Shown: piece by piece, positions 1-6,460 of the stretch
How positions within the stretch are numbered: the stretch's first letter is position 1
Layout: each line of letters opens with the position of its first letter
Assembly: GCA_002450075.1 (NCBI GenBank)
Contig: DJYJ01000048.1
Location: forward strand, 1-7,185
Length of the DNA: 7,185 nt
Source of the DNA: Clostridiales bacterium UBA6981
GTDB taxonomy: Bacteria; Bacillota; Clostridia; Oscillospirales; Oscillospiraceae
Direction of reading: 5' to 3'
Made by a program: the position numbers and the translations under genes
The notes under the pieces: model-generated
Told to the model about the DNA's origin: nothing
What the model saw: the letters and a program-made list of their open reading frames with translations, nothing else
Databases searched by the model: none

Positions 1-111
1 TTCCCGATGAACCAGAAGGCGCAGGACCTGATGATGGGCGCGCCCTCCGAGGTCACGCCCAAGCAGCTTGACGAGCTGCACATCGCGATCGTAGGCGAAG
101 TTGAGGAATGA
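1..111 (+). CDS. 3' end of an unrecognised gene (last 36 codons)
   Basis: Frame 1 is open from the window edge to a TGA at 109-111. It encodes 36 residues that begin FPMNQKAQDLMMGAPSEV and end DELHIAIVGEVEE. The start and most of the gene lie outside the window. I do not recognise the family from this tail and assign no function. The GC-rich third positions resemble those of the downstream genes, which supports real coding. The second point of support is that the last 13 codons recur at 231-272 with only synonymous changes, a pattern expected for translated sequence. The gene is probably the last of its transcription unit, because an intrinsic terminator follows at 285-320. Confidence 0.7.
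   Translation, partial: FPMNQKAQDLMMGAPSEVTPKQLDELHIAIVGEVEE
70..111 (+). repeat. Direct repeat copy A: gene tail attached to the upstream ORF
   Basis: This 42-bp stretch encodes DELHIAIVGEVEE plus the stop codon and matches 231-272 at 38 of 42 positions. The four differences are GTA/GTC, GTT/GTA, GAG/GAA and TGA/TAA, so none changes the peptide. Copy A is the one in frame with the upstream gene body. Confidence 0.9.
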
Positions 112-272
112 TCCGCGGCAAAGCCCAACGAAGTGGGTTTGTCGCGGGAAGGAAGAAGGAAGGAGCGAAGCGCAGTTTTTGCGGTGATCCTCTCCGCGAA
201 AACGAAGCAAAGCGAGTTTCTTCTGACGCCGACGAGCTGCACATCGCGATCGTCGGCGAAGTAGAAGAATAA
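108..272 (+). CDS. Possible small ORF (54 codons) overlapping the upstream stop as ATGA
   Basis: An ATG at 108-110 overlaps the upstream TGA (109-111) in an ATGA arrangement, which can allow translational coupling. The frame stays open through the whole insert and enters repeat copy B in the original reading frame. The predicted product starts MIRGKAQRSGFVAGRKKEG, is rich in Lys and Arg, and ends with the same DELHIAIVGEVEE tail as the upstream protein. There is no independent ribosome binding site of good quality. A 40-codon open frame in GC-rich DNA is not rare, so this may be a by-product of the insertion rather than a gene. Confidence 0.2.
   Translation: MIRGKAQRSGFVAGRKKEGAKRSFCGDPLRENEAKRVSSDADELHIAIVGEVEE
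112..230. mobile_element. 119-bp inserted segment, candidate small dispersed repeat element
   Basis: This segment lies exactly between the two copies of the gene tail and differs in character from the neighbouring codon-biased genes. It has a purine run (about 147-165) and several small hairpins: 121-127 with 134-140 (one G-T pair), 165-167 with 171-173, and 171-174 with 180-183. The word CGAAG occurs at 129, 166 and 203, a constant 37-bp spacing. I see no clear terminal inverted repeats and no transposase. Its placement between duplicated ends suggests a non-autonomous insertion, possibly one of the small palindrome-rich repeats that recur in Clostridia genomes. Copy number cannot be judged from this window. 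Confidence 0.4.
231..272 (+). repeat. Direct repeat copy B: displaced or duplicated gene tail
   Basis: This is the second copy of the 42-bp tail and ends with TAA at 270-272. It sits 12 bp before the terminator stem, which suggests it may be the original 3' end of the upstream gene and that copy A came with, or was restored during, the insertion. The opposite order is also possible. Confidence 0.9.
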
Positions 273-284
273 TCTGCCCTTCAC

Positions 285-320
285 ACAGCCAGAGAGTTTT
301 CCCCCTCTGGCTGTTTGTTT
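285..320 (+). terminator. Intrinsic terminator after the upstream gene
   Basis: The arms ACAGCCAGAG (285-294) and CTCTGGCTGT (305-314) form a perfect 10-bp stem around a 10-nt loop. TTGTTT follows at 315-320. The position, 12 bp past the TAA of repeat copy B, fits termination of the partial upstream gene. Only 9 bp separate the T tract from the yifB ribosome binding site, so the hairpin would also lie in the leader of any yifB transcript that starts upstream. Confidence 0.85.
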
Positions 321-329
321 GAAACATGC

Positions 330-336
330 AAGGAGG
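330..336 (+). promoter_or_regulatory. Ribosome binding site that fixes the yifB start
   Basis: AAGGAGG lies 7 nt before the ATG at 344. An in-frame ATG at 326 is upstream of this site and has no comparable one, so 344 is the better start. This also gives the family-typical N-terminus MLSRIRSF. Confidence 0.85.
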
Positions 337-343
337 AAAGAGC

Positions 344-1864
344 ATGCTTTCCCGTATCCGAAGCTTTTCCGTCAGCGGCGTGGGCGGCTTTGAGATCGCC
401 GTTGAGGTCTATATCTCCGGCGGTCTGCCCGGCTTTGAGATCGTCGGATTGCCCGACGCCGCCGTCAAGGAGGCGCGCCAGCGCGTCCGCGCGGCGATCA
501 AGAACAACGGCTTTCGCTTCCCGCCGAGCCGTCTGACGGTCAATCTCGCCCCGGCCGACCGGAAAAAGGCCGGCACGCTCTATGATCTGCCGATCCTCAT
601 CGGCATCCTCACGGCGCAGGGTGAGCTGCCCCGCATTGCCGCGGACTGCGCCTTTCTCGGCGAGCTTGCGCTCGACGGCTCGCTGCGGCGCATCTCCGGC
701 GCGCTGCCCATGGCCATCGCGGCGGAGCGCTGCGGCGTGAAAAAGCTCTTTCTCCCGGCCGAAAATGCCTCCGAGGCCGCCTTTGCCGAGGGCGTGGAGG
801 TCTATGGCGTCGAGAGCGTGGGCGAGCTGGTCGCCCATCTGCGCGGCGAAAAGGAGCTTTGCCCCGCCGCGCCGCCTGCGCTCACGCCGGCGGATCTGGC
901 GCTGCCCGATTTTTCCGACGTCAAGGGCCAGGAGAGCGTCAAGCGCGCCTTCGAGGTCGCCGCGGCCGGCGGGCACAACATGCTCTGCGTCGGTCCGCCG
1001 GGCTCCGGCAAGTCGATGATGGCGCGCCGCCTGCCCTCGATCCTGCCGGACATGAGCCGGGAGGAGATGATCGAGGCGACCGAGATCCACTCCGTCGCCG
1101 GACTGACCGGCAGCAGGAATCCGATCATCTGCACGCGCCCCTTCCGCTCGCCGCACCATACGGTTTCGGGGCCGGGTCTCTCCGGCGGCGGTACGGTCCC
1201 GCGTCCGGGCGAGATCAGTCTTGCCCACACAGGCGTGCTGTTTTTAGACGAGCTGCCGGAGTTCCGCAGCGACGTGCTCGAGGTGCTGCGCCAGCCGCTT
1301 GAGGACGGCGAGGTCACAGTTTCGCGCGTCGCCGGCTCGGTCACGTTCCCCAGCCGCTTTATGCTGGTGTGCGCGATGAATCCCTGCCGCTGCGGCTGGT
1401 ACGGCCACCCCTCGGGGCGCTGCCGCTGCAGCGAGGCGGATGTGCGCCGCTATCAGAGCCGGATCTCCGGGCCGCTGCTCGACCGCATCGACATCATCAC
1501 CGAGGTGCCGGCGCTGGAATTTGACGAGCTCAAGCGCCGCAGCCCCTCCGAGAGCTCGAGCGAAATCAAAAAACGCGTAGACGCCGCGCGCTCGATCCAG
1601 CGCGAGCGCTTTGCCGGCAGCGCGACCGTCTGCAACGCGCAGATGACCAGCCGCGAGCTGCGCGAGTATTGCGCTCTTACGGCCGCGGGCGAGGATCTGA
1701 TGCACGGCGCGTTCGACGCGATGGGGCTGTCCGCCCGCAGCTATGACCGTATTTTGCGTGTGGCGCGCACGCTCGCCGACCTTGCCGGTTCGCCGGAGAT
1801 CCAGCCGGAGCATGTGGCCGAGGCCGTGCAGTACCGCGCCTATGACTTTTCCAGCGGAGAGTGA
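344..1864 (+). CDS. comM: YifB/ComM-family magnesium chelatase-like AAA+ ATPase
   Basis: This 506-residue protein matches the usual YifB/ComM length of about 500-510. The N-terminal part (about 15-140) is the Lon-protease-like ChlI domain, with family sequences such as GLPGFEIVGLPDAAVKEAR and a conserved NLAPAD. The AAA+ core has Walker A GPPGSGKS at 217-224, Walker B VLFLDE at 298-303, and a Cys cluster (C348, C350, C360, C362) around GHPSGRC. GPLLDRIDI with R381 follows. The C-terminal Mg-chelatase domain covers about 400-500. In Vibrio and Acinetobacter, ComM is a hexameric helicase that drives branch migration during natural transformation; many non-competent bacteria also carry it. It is the first gene of a probable operon, 6 bp before the lipoprotein gene. 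No sequence for a promoter is visible between the preceding terminator and its start. The family is certain; a role in competence here is inference. Confidence 0.95.
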   Translation: MLSRIRSFSVSGVGGFEIAVEVYISGGLPGFEIVGLPDAAVKEARQRVRAAIKNNGFRFPPSRLTVNLAPADRKKAGTLYDLPILIGILTAQGELPRIAADCAFLGELALDGSLRRISGALPMAIAAERCGVKKLFLPAENASEAAFAEGVEVYGVESVGELVAHLRGEKELCPAAPPALTPADLALPDFSDVKGQESVKRAFEVAAAGGHNMLCVGPPGSGKSMMARRLPSILPDMSREEMIEATEIHSVAGLTGSRNPIICTRPFRSPHHTVSGPGLSGGGTVPRPGEISLAHTGVLFLDELPEFRSDVLEVLRQPLEDGEVTVSRVAGSVTFPSRFMLVCAMNPCRCGWYGHPSGRCRCSEADVRRYQSRISGPLLDRIDIITEVPALEFDELKRRSPSESSSEIKKRVDAARSIQRERFAGSATVCNAQMTSRELREYCALTAAGEDLMHGAFDAMGLSARSYDRILRVARTLADLAGSPEIQPEHVAEAVQYRAYDFSSGE

Positions 1865-1870
1865 GAGAAA

Positions 1871-2869
1871 ATGAAACGCTGTCTGTCCCTTATTCTGATC
1901 TTATGTCTTGTTTCCGCGCTGCTCGCCGGCTGCGCGGCGGAGCTGCCTTCGCTCCCGTCGCTGCCCGGAACGGCTGACGCCTCCCCTGCCGCGCCGGAAA
2001 CCGACGAGGCGGAGGAAACGCCCGCTCCCGCGGCCGCCGAGCCGAAGGAGCTTGCGCTGACGTTCCGTCTTCCCGCCGCCAACGGGGGCGACGAGGAGAC
2101 CGCCTGGTACTTCTCCCCCGCCGGGGAGTTCGACTGCGGCTTTTCCTATCCCGCCTACTGCACGCAGTGGGTCGAGAAGGGCGCCGTCCGCTTTGATCCC
2201 GGCTGGTTTTTCGCCCGCATGTTCTTCACCTCTGTCCTCCGGGACGACGAGGGCGCGCCGTCCGATCTCGTCGCGATGATCGAGCCCGGCAAATGGGGCG
2301 CCTCTCCCGGCGAGGGGACGGTCGGCAGCGGCGAGTGGTATGCGCTGCGCATGCTGCATCTGAAGTATGACACCTGGCGCGACTGGATCGCCTGGGAAAC
2401 GCCGGATCGCTATTACCTGCTGTACGGTGCCTGCTTTGACGGGCGGGAGGAAGTGGTCGGCGCGATCTTCGAGACGATCGCCGCCTCCTTCCTGACGGGC
2501 GGGGAAATGCTCGTCTCCGCGCCCGAGGCCGGCGAAACGCTCGCAGAGAACGCGTCGCTTGCGATCGGCTATGAGGGCGCCTCGCTGCACAGCACGCAGG
2601 AGGGCGTTTTTCTGGAGCTGAGCCTCTCTGTCCGCAACGCCGGAGAGGAGGCTTATACGCTCGCCGTCTCCGCGCCCGAGGCGGACGGCCGCGCGCTCGC
2701 CTTTGCCGACCGGTATCTTGCCGGCGGCCATGAGGGCGGGATCTGGCACCTCTCCCTGCCGCTTACGGCGGAGGACGGCACGCTCGCGAAGGAGCTTTCC
2801 TTCTCCGTTACCGCAGAGGGCAGCGACGCGCCCGCTCCGCTGCCCGTCAGCATCCATATCACCCAATAA
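1871..2869 (+). CDS. Unrecognised secreted lipoprotein
   Basis: The 332-residue product has a classical lipoprotein signal: basic MKR, a hydrophobic core, and lipobox LLAGC with the lipidated Cys at residue 21. It should therefore be anchored to the outer face of the membrane. A Pro/Ala/Glu-rich linker (about 22-58) follows. A mixed globular region (about 60-215) is rich in Trp, Tyr and Phe, for example WFFARMFFTSVL and WRDWIAWE. The C-terminal third (about 220-332) alternates hydrophobic residues in a way that suggests a beta-sandwich or Ig-like fold. I recognise no family or catalytic motif. GGAGAG at 1856-1861 is the ribosome binding site and overlaps the end of yifB. It lies 6 bp after yifB and 11 bp before thiI, so co-transcription is likely, but neither neighbour explains its role. 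Confidence 0.85.
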   Translation: MKRCLSLILILCLVSALLAGCAAELPSLPSLPGTADASPAAPETDEAEETPAPAAAEPKELALTFRLPAANGGDEETAWYFSPAGEFDCGFSYPAYCTQWVEKGAVRFDPGWFFARMFFTSVLRDDEGAPSDLVAMIEPGKWGASPGEGTVGSGEWYALRMLHLKYDTWRDWIAWETPDRYYLLYGACFDGREEVVGAIFETIAASFLTGGEMLVSAPEAGETLAENASLAIGYEGASLHSTQEGVFLELSLSVRNAGEEAYTLAVSAPEADGRALAFADRYLAGGHEGGIWHLSLPLTAEDGTLAKELSFSVTAEGSDAPAPLPVSIHITQ

Positions 2870-2880
2870 AGGAAGTACAT

Positions 2881-4053
2881 ATGAAAGAGATCATCCTCTG
2901 CAAGCTCGGCGAGATCGTCCTCAAGGGACTCAACCGCAAGAGCTTTGAACAAAAGCTGCTGTCCAACCTGCGCCACAGCCTGTATTCTCTGGGCAACTAC
3001 CGGGTCTGGTGCAGCCAGTCCACCGTGTATATCGAGCCCGGAGACGACGAGGCCGACATGGACGCCGCCTTCGAGGCCGCGAAAAAGGTCTTCGGCGTGA
3101 TCAAGCTCTCGCGTGCCGCGGCCTGCGATAAGGACAAGGACGCGATCACTGAGCTCGCGAAGTCTTATCTGCGCGACGAGCTGATGCGCGCAAAAACCTT
3201 CAAGGTCGAGACCAGGCGCAGCGACAAGCGCTTCCCGCTCACGAGCATCGAGCTGAGCCAGTACGTCGGCGGCGAGCTGGCCGAGGCCTTCCCGCATCTG
3301 CGCGCCGAGATGCACGAGCCGGAGCTCGTCATCCATCTCGAGGTGCGCGACGTGGCGGCCTATGTGCACGCCTCCCCCGAGAGCGGCGCCGGCGGCATGC
3401 CGGTGGGGTCGAACGGCGTGGCGGTGTCGCTGCTCTCCGGCGGGATCGACAGCCCGGTTTCCAGCTTTATGATCGCCAAGCGCGGCGTGCGGCTGGTGCC
3501 GGTGCACTTTTTCTCCTTCCCCTACACCTCCGAGGCGGCGAAGGAAAAGGTCATTGAGCTCGCCCGGCTCCTGACGCCCTATTGCGGCAAGATGCCGCTG
3601 CTCGTGGTGCCCTTTACGCACATTCAGGAGGAGATCCGCGACAAGTGCCCGGAGGAGTATTTCACGCTGATCATGCGCCGCTTCATGATGCGCATCGCGG
3701 AGAAGATCGCCGAGGCGCAGGGCGCGAAGGCCATCGTCACGGGCGAGAATCTCGGCCAGGTGGCCAGCCAGACGATGGAGGCCATGGCCTCGACCCAGGC
3801 GGTGATCTCGCTGCCCGTGCTCCAGCCGCTGATCGGCATGGACAAGGAGGAGATCGTGCGCCTCGCCCGCCGGATCGGCACCTTTGAGACCTCGATTTTG
3901 CCGTATGAGGATTGCTGCACGGTCTTTACGCCGCGCCACCCCAAGACCCACCCGAAGGTCGAGGAGGTCGCGCGCGTTGAAAGCGCGATGGATATCGACG
4001 CGCTGGTGGACGAGGCGGTCGCGGGTGTGGAAAGGATCATGGTGGGCAGATGA
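2881..4053 (+). CDS. thiI: ThiI, tRNA 4-thiouridine synthase (no rhodanese domain)
   Basis: This 390-residue enzyme adenylates U8 of tRNA and replaces its oxygen with sulfur to give s4U8, a near-UV sensor. In some bacteria ThiI also supplies sulfur to ThiS for thiamine synthesis. The N-terminus MKEIILCKLGEIVLKGLNR is typical. A THUMP RNA-binding domain follows (about 60-170, including FPLTSIELSQYVGGEL). The PP-loop ATPase motif SGGIDSP is at 186-192. A late YEDCCTVFTP segment contains Cys345 and Cys346. The protein ends about 90 residues short of E. coli ThiI (482), so the C-terminal rhodanese domain is absent. This is common in Firmicutes, where a dedicated cysteine desulfurase delivers sulfur; no such gene is adjacent here. 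The ribosome binding site AAGGAAG (2869-2875) overlaps the lipoprotein stop, and the 3' end overlaps cinA by 4 bp. Confidence 0.96.
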   Translation: MKEIILCKLGEIVLKGLNRKSFEQKLLSNLRHSLYSLGNYRVWCSQSTVYIEPGDDEADMDAAFEAAKKVFGVIKLSRAAACDKDKDAITELAKSYLRDELMRAKTFKVETRRSDKRFPLTSIELSQYVGGELAEAFPHLRAEMHEPELVIHLEVRDVAAYVHASPESGAGGMPVGSNGVAVSLLSGGIDSPVSSFMIAKRGVRLVPVHFFSFPYTSEAAKEKVIELARLLTPYCGKMPLLVVPFTHIQEEIRDKCPEEYFTLIMRRFMMRIAEKIAEAQGAKAIVTGENLGQVASQTMEAMASTQAVISLPVLQPLIGMDKEEIVRLARRIGTFETSILPYEDCCTVFTPRHPKTHPKVEEVARVESAMDIDALVDEAVAGVERIMVGR

Positions 4054-5309
4054 AACGGAGCTTTGACACCGAGATCCTCTCCGTCGGGACCGAGCTGCTG
4101 CTCGGCCACGTGACGAACACCGACGCGCGGGACATCTCCGAGATGCTCTCGAAGATCGGGATCAACGTGCGCTATCACACGGTCGTCGGCGACAACCCCG
4201 AGCGGCTGAGAGCCTGCGTGGAGATCGCGAAGAGCCGCGCCGACATCATCATCACGACCGGCGGACTGGGGCCGACCTGCGACGATCTGACCAAGCAGAT
4301 CCTCGCCGAGGCCTTCTCTCTACCGCTGGTGGAAAACAAAGCCGAGCGCGAGGGACTGTATGACTATATCAAATACAGCCGCAGCTTTACCCCGAACAAT
4401 TATGCCCAGGCCATGCTGCCCGAGGGCTGCACCGTGTTCCACAACAACTGCGGCACCGCGCCGGGCTGCGCCTTTGAAAAGGACGGCAAGACCGTGATCA
4501 TGATCCCCGGCCCGCCCAAGGAGTGCCGCGCGATGTTCACCGAGAGCGCGCTGCCCTATCTGCAAAAGCTCTCCAGCGGGCAGATCGTGTCCCACTCGCT
4601 GCGCATCTTCGGCATCGGCGAGAGCGCCGTGGACCAGATGTTCCGCGACGAAATGGACCGCATGACGAATCCCACGATGGCGCCCTATGCCAAGGAGTGC
4701 GACTGTCTGCTGCAGGTGACGGCCAAGGCCGACACCGCCGCCGAGGCGGAGGAGATGATCCGTCCCGTGATGGAGCAGGCGGCGGCGCGGCTGGGCGAAT
4801 ATGTCTACGGTATAGACGTCGAGTGCGTCGAGGAGGCCGTCTTTGCGCTGATGGAGCAAAACGGCATGACCTTTGCCGCGGCCGAGAGCTGCACCGGCGG
4901 CGAGGTCGCCAAGCGCTTTACCGACATCCCCGGAGCGAGCGCCCATTTCCTGGGCGGCGCCGTGACCTACACCAACGAGATGAAGGCAAGGCTTCTCGGC
5001 ATCGACCCCGCGCTGATCGCGTCAAAGGGCGCCGTGAGCTATGAGGTCGCCTATGAGATGGCCGCGCGCATCCGGGAGATCTCCGGCGCGGACATCGGCG
5101 TTGGCATCACGGGTCTGGCAGGGCCTGACGGCGACGGCGTGCACGAGGTCGGCACGGTGTTCGTCTCGATGGCGGCGAAGGACGGCGTGTGGGTGCGCGA
5201 GCTGCACCTCGGCACGAAACGCACGCGCAGCTTTATCCGCCGCATGGCGGGCAACCACGTCTACGACATGATGCGCCGCTATATGACGGGGCTGAAAGTT
5301 ACGGCTTGA
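4050..5309 (+). CDS. cinA: CinA-like protein: MoCF-type domain plus PncC nicotinamide-nucleotide amidase
   Basis: The 419-residue product has the full two-domain CinA architecture. The N-terminal MoCF/COG1058 domain (about 5-170) starts with TEILSVGTELLLGHVTNTDA and includes TGGLGPTCDD (70-79) and PGPPKECRAMF. In characterised members this domain has ADP-ribose pyrophosphatase activity. The C-terminal PncC domain (about 260-415) contains AAESCTGG with the predicted catalytic Ser280 and GITGLAGPDG (352-361). PncC deamidates nicotinamide mononucleotide in NAD salvage. The ATG overlaps the thiI stop as ATGA and its own ribosome binding site is weak (GGTGGG at 4041-4046), so translational coupling to thiI is likely. 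In Streptococcus pneumoniae, cinA is competence-induced and cotranscribed with recA; here its operon partner is yifB. No residue in the motifs I checked appears lost. Confidence 0.96.
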   Translation: MKRSFDTEILSVGTELLLGHVTNTDARDISEMLSKIGINVRYHTVVGDNPERLRACVEIAKSRADIIITTGGLGPTCDDLTKQILAEAFSLPLVENKAEREGLYDYIKYSRSFTPNNYAQAMLPEGCTVFHNNCGTAPGCAFEKDGKTVIMIPGPPKECRAMFTESALPYLQKLSSGQIVSHSLRIFGIGESAVDQMFRDEMDRMTNPTMAPYAKECDCLLQVTAKADTAAEAEEMIRPVMEQAAARLGEYVYGIDVECVEEAVFALMEQNGMTFAAAESCTGGEVAKRFTDIPGASAHFLGGAVTYTNEMKARLLGIDPALIASKGAVSYEVAYEMAARIREISGADIGVGITGLAGPDGDGVHEVGTVFVSMAAKDGVWVRELHLGTKRTRSFIRRMAGNHVYDMMRRYMTGLKVTA

Positions 5310-5334
5310 AAATGGCCGTGCGTCGTGATACAGT
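5306..5334 (+). promoter_or_regulatory. Candidate promoter for pta
   Basis: TTGAAA at 5306-5311 (overlapping the cinA stop) and TACAGT at 5329-5334 are separated by 17 bp and match sigma-A hexamers at 5/6 and 4/6 positions. This would give pta a leader of about 55 nt. No terminator separates cinA from pta, so read-through is also possible. Confidence 0.4.
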
Positions 5335-5382
5335 ATTCTTGTTGAGCAAAGTTCCTTTGAATTGAAAAACAAAACTTTCATT

Positions 5383-5387
5383 GGAGG
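5383..5387 (+). promoter_or_regulatory. Ribosome binding site that fixes the pta start
   Basis: GGAGG lies 8 nt before the ATG at 5396. An in-frame TTG at 5381 would overlap this site, so the ATG is the start. Confidence 0.85.
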
Positions 5388-5395
5388 CACAAAAG

Positions 5396-6397
5396 ATGTT
5401 TGAAAATCTCATTGAGATCCTCAAGGCCAATCCCCGCAAGATCGTTTACACCGAGGGCACCGACGCGCGTATCCTCGAATCCGCCGCCCGCCTGAAGAAG
5501 GACGGCTTCCTCACGCCCGTTCTCGTCGGCGAGGTCGAGGCCGTGAAGGCCGCTGCCGAAAAGGGTGGCTTTGATATCGATGGTCTGGAGATCATCGACC
5601 CCAAGACCTATGACAAGATGGACGAAATGGTCGAGACCATGGTCGCCCTGCGCAAGGGCAAGATGACGCCGGAGGAATGCCGCGCCAACCTGCTCAAGAG
5701 CAACTACTTCGGCACGATGCTCGTGAAGATGGGCGTGGCCGACGCGCTGCTCGGCGGCGCCACCTATTCGACGGCCGACACCGTCCGCCCCGCGCTGCAG
5801 CTCGTCAAGACCCGCAAGGGCGCGAACCTCGTCAGCTCCTGCTTCATTCTGGTCAAGGAAGGCGCCCCGATGCTGTGCATGGGCGACTGCGCGATCAACA
5901 TCAGCTATGAAGACCGTCTCGACAAGGAGGGCAACGTCGTCCTCTCCGCCGCGGCCCAGCTCGCCGAGGTCGCCGTTGCGACCGCCGGCACGGCCAAGGT
6001 CTTCGGCATCGACCCGAAGGTCGCGATGCTGTCCTACTCCACCAAGGGCTCCGGCAAGGGCGCGAACGTCGATCTCGTCCGCAACGCCACCGCCATCGCC
6101 AAGGAAATGGCTCCCGAGCTGGATCTCGACGGCGAGATGCAGTTCGACGCCGCCGTCTCCCCGGTCGTCGGCCAGCTGAAGTTCCCCGGAAGCAAGGTCG
6201 CGGGCTATGCCAACACCTTCATCTTCCCGGAGATCCAGTCCGGCAACATCGGCTACAAGATCGCCCAGCGTCTCGGCGGTTACGCCGCCTTCGGCCCGAT
6301 CCTGCAGGGTCTCAACGCGCCGATCAACGACCTTTCCCGCGGCTGCGACGCCGAGGAAGTCTACCAGATGTCCATCATCACCGCGGCGCTGGTCTGA
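5396..6397 (+). CDS. pta: Phosphate acetyltransferase (phosphotransacetylase)
   Basis: Pta interconverts acetyl-CoA and acetyl phosphate in the cytoplasm, normally paired with acetate kinase to make ATP and acetate. The 333-residue product matches the short single-domain type of Firmicutes and has no N-terminal DRTGG/P-loop extension as in E. coli. Family sequences include GDCAINI, the SYSTKGSGKG segment, QFDAAVSPVVGQLKFPGS, ANTFIFPEIQSGNIGYKI, and a C-terminal NDLSRGCDAEEVY. Its Ser314-Arg315 pair corresponds to active-site residues in the Methanosarcina thermophila enzyme. Every lysine codon I read is AAG and ATA is absent, which suggests stronger expression than its neighbours. The 3' end is followed by a terminator and by tadA rather than ackA, so acetate kinase must be encoded elsewhere. 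Phosphate butyryltransferase is the main alternative, but the sequence fits Pta better. Confidence 0.95.
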   Translation: MFENLIEILKANPRKIVYTEGTDARILESAARLKKDGFLTPVLVGEVEAVKAAAEKGGFDIDGLEIIDPKTYDKMDEMVETMVALRKGKMTPEECRANLLKSNYFGTMLVKMGVADALLGGATYSTADTVRPALQLVKTRKGANLVSSCFILVKEGAPMLCMGDCAINISYEDRLDKEGNVVLSAAAQLAEVAVATAGTAKVFGIDPKVAMLSYSTKGSGKGANVDLVRNATAIAKEMAPELDLDGEMQFDAAVSPVVGQLKFPGSKVAGYANTFIFPEIQSGNIGYKIAQRLGGYAAFGPILQGLNAPINDLSRGCDAEEVYQMSIITAALV

Positions 6398-6420
6398 CAG
6401 AATAATTATGTTTTCAGCTG

Positions 6421-6448
6421 AAAGGGCGGCTTTTTAAGCCGCCCTTTT
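6421..6448 (+). terminator. Terminator hairpin between pta and tadA
   Basis: AAAGGGCGGCTT (6421-6432) and AAGCCGCCCTTT (6436-6447) form a perfect 12-bp stem with a TTT loop. The T tract is short (4 T, three of them in the stem), and flanking A and T runs would let it work weakly on both strands. It begins 23 bp after the pta stop and ends one base before the tadA ribosome binding site. Confidence 0.75.
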
Positions 6449-6453
6449 GAGGT
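6449..6453 (+). promoter_or_regulatory. tadA ribosome binding site abutting the hairpin
   Basis: GAGGT lies 7 nt before the ATG at 6461 and is directly next to the 3' arm of the terminator stem. There is no room for a promoter between them, so any tadA transcript starting upstream carries the hairpin in its leader. Confidence 0.6.
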
Positions 6454-6460
6454 AACGGAT

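Noticed and set aside
53..244. 63-codon ORF on the minus strand across the insert
   Set aside because: It is antisense to the insert and the tail of the upstream gene, has a low-complexity Ser/Phe/Arg composition, and no clear ribosome binding site. It may simply mark a repeat element.
326..343. Upstream ATG for yifB
   Set aside because: It lies upstream of the AAGGAGG ribosome binding site and adds six residues not typical of the family.
281..1228. Long minus-strand ORF opposite yifB
   Set aside because: It is a shadow of GC-rich coding sequence, with Arg/Ala/Gly-rich low-complexity translation that also runs across the terminator.
1901..3951. Long minus-strand ORFs opposite the lipoprotein gene and thiI
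   Set aside because: They are compositional shadows rich in Arg, His and Leu with no recognisable domains; one spans a gene boundary of the opposite strand.
5347..5359. CAAAG-TTC-CTTTG hairpin before pta as a terminator
   Set aside because: The stem has only 5 AT-rich base pairs and no T tract follows; it is too weak to call.
5381..5395. TTG start for pta
   Set aside because: The codon overlaps the GGAGG ribosome binding site that serves the ATG at 5396.
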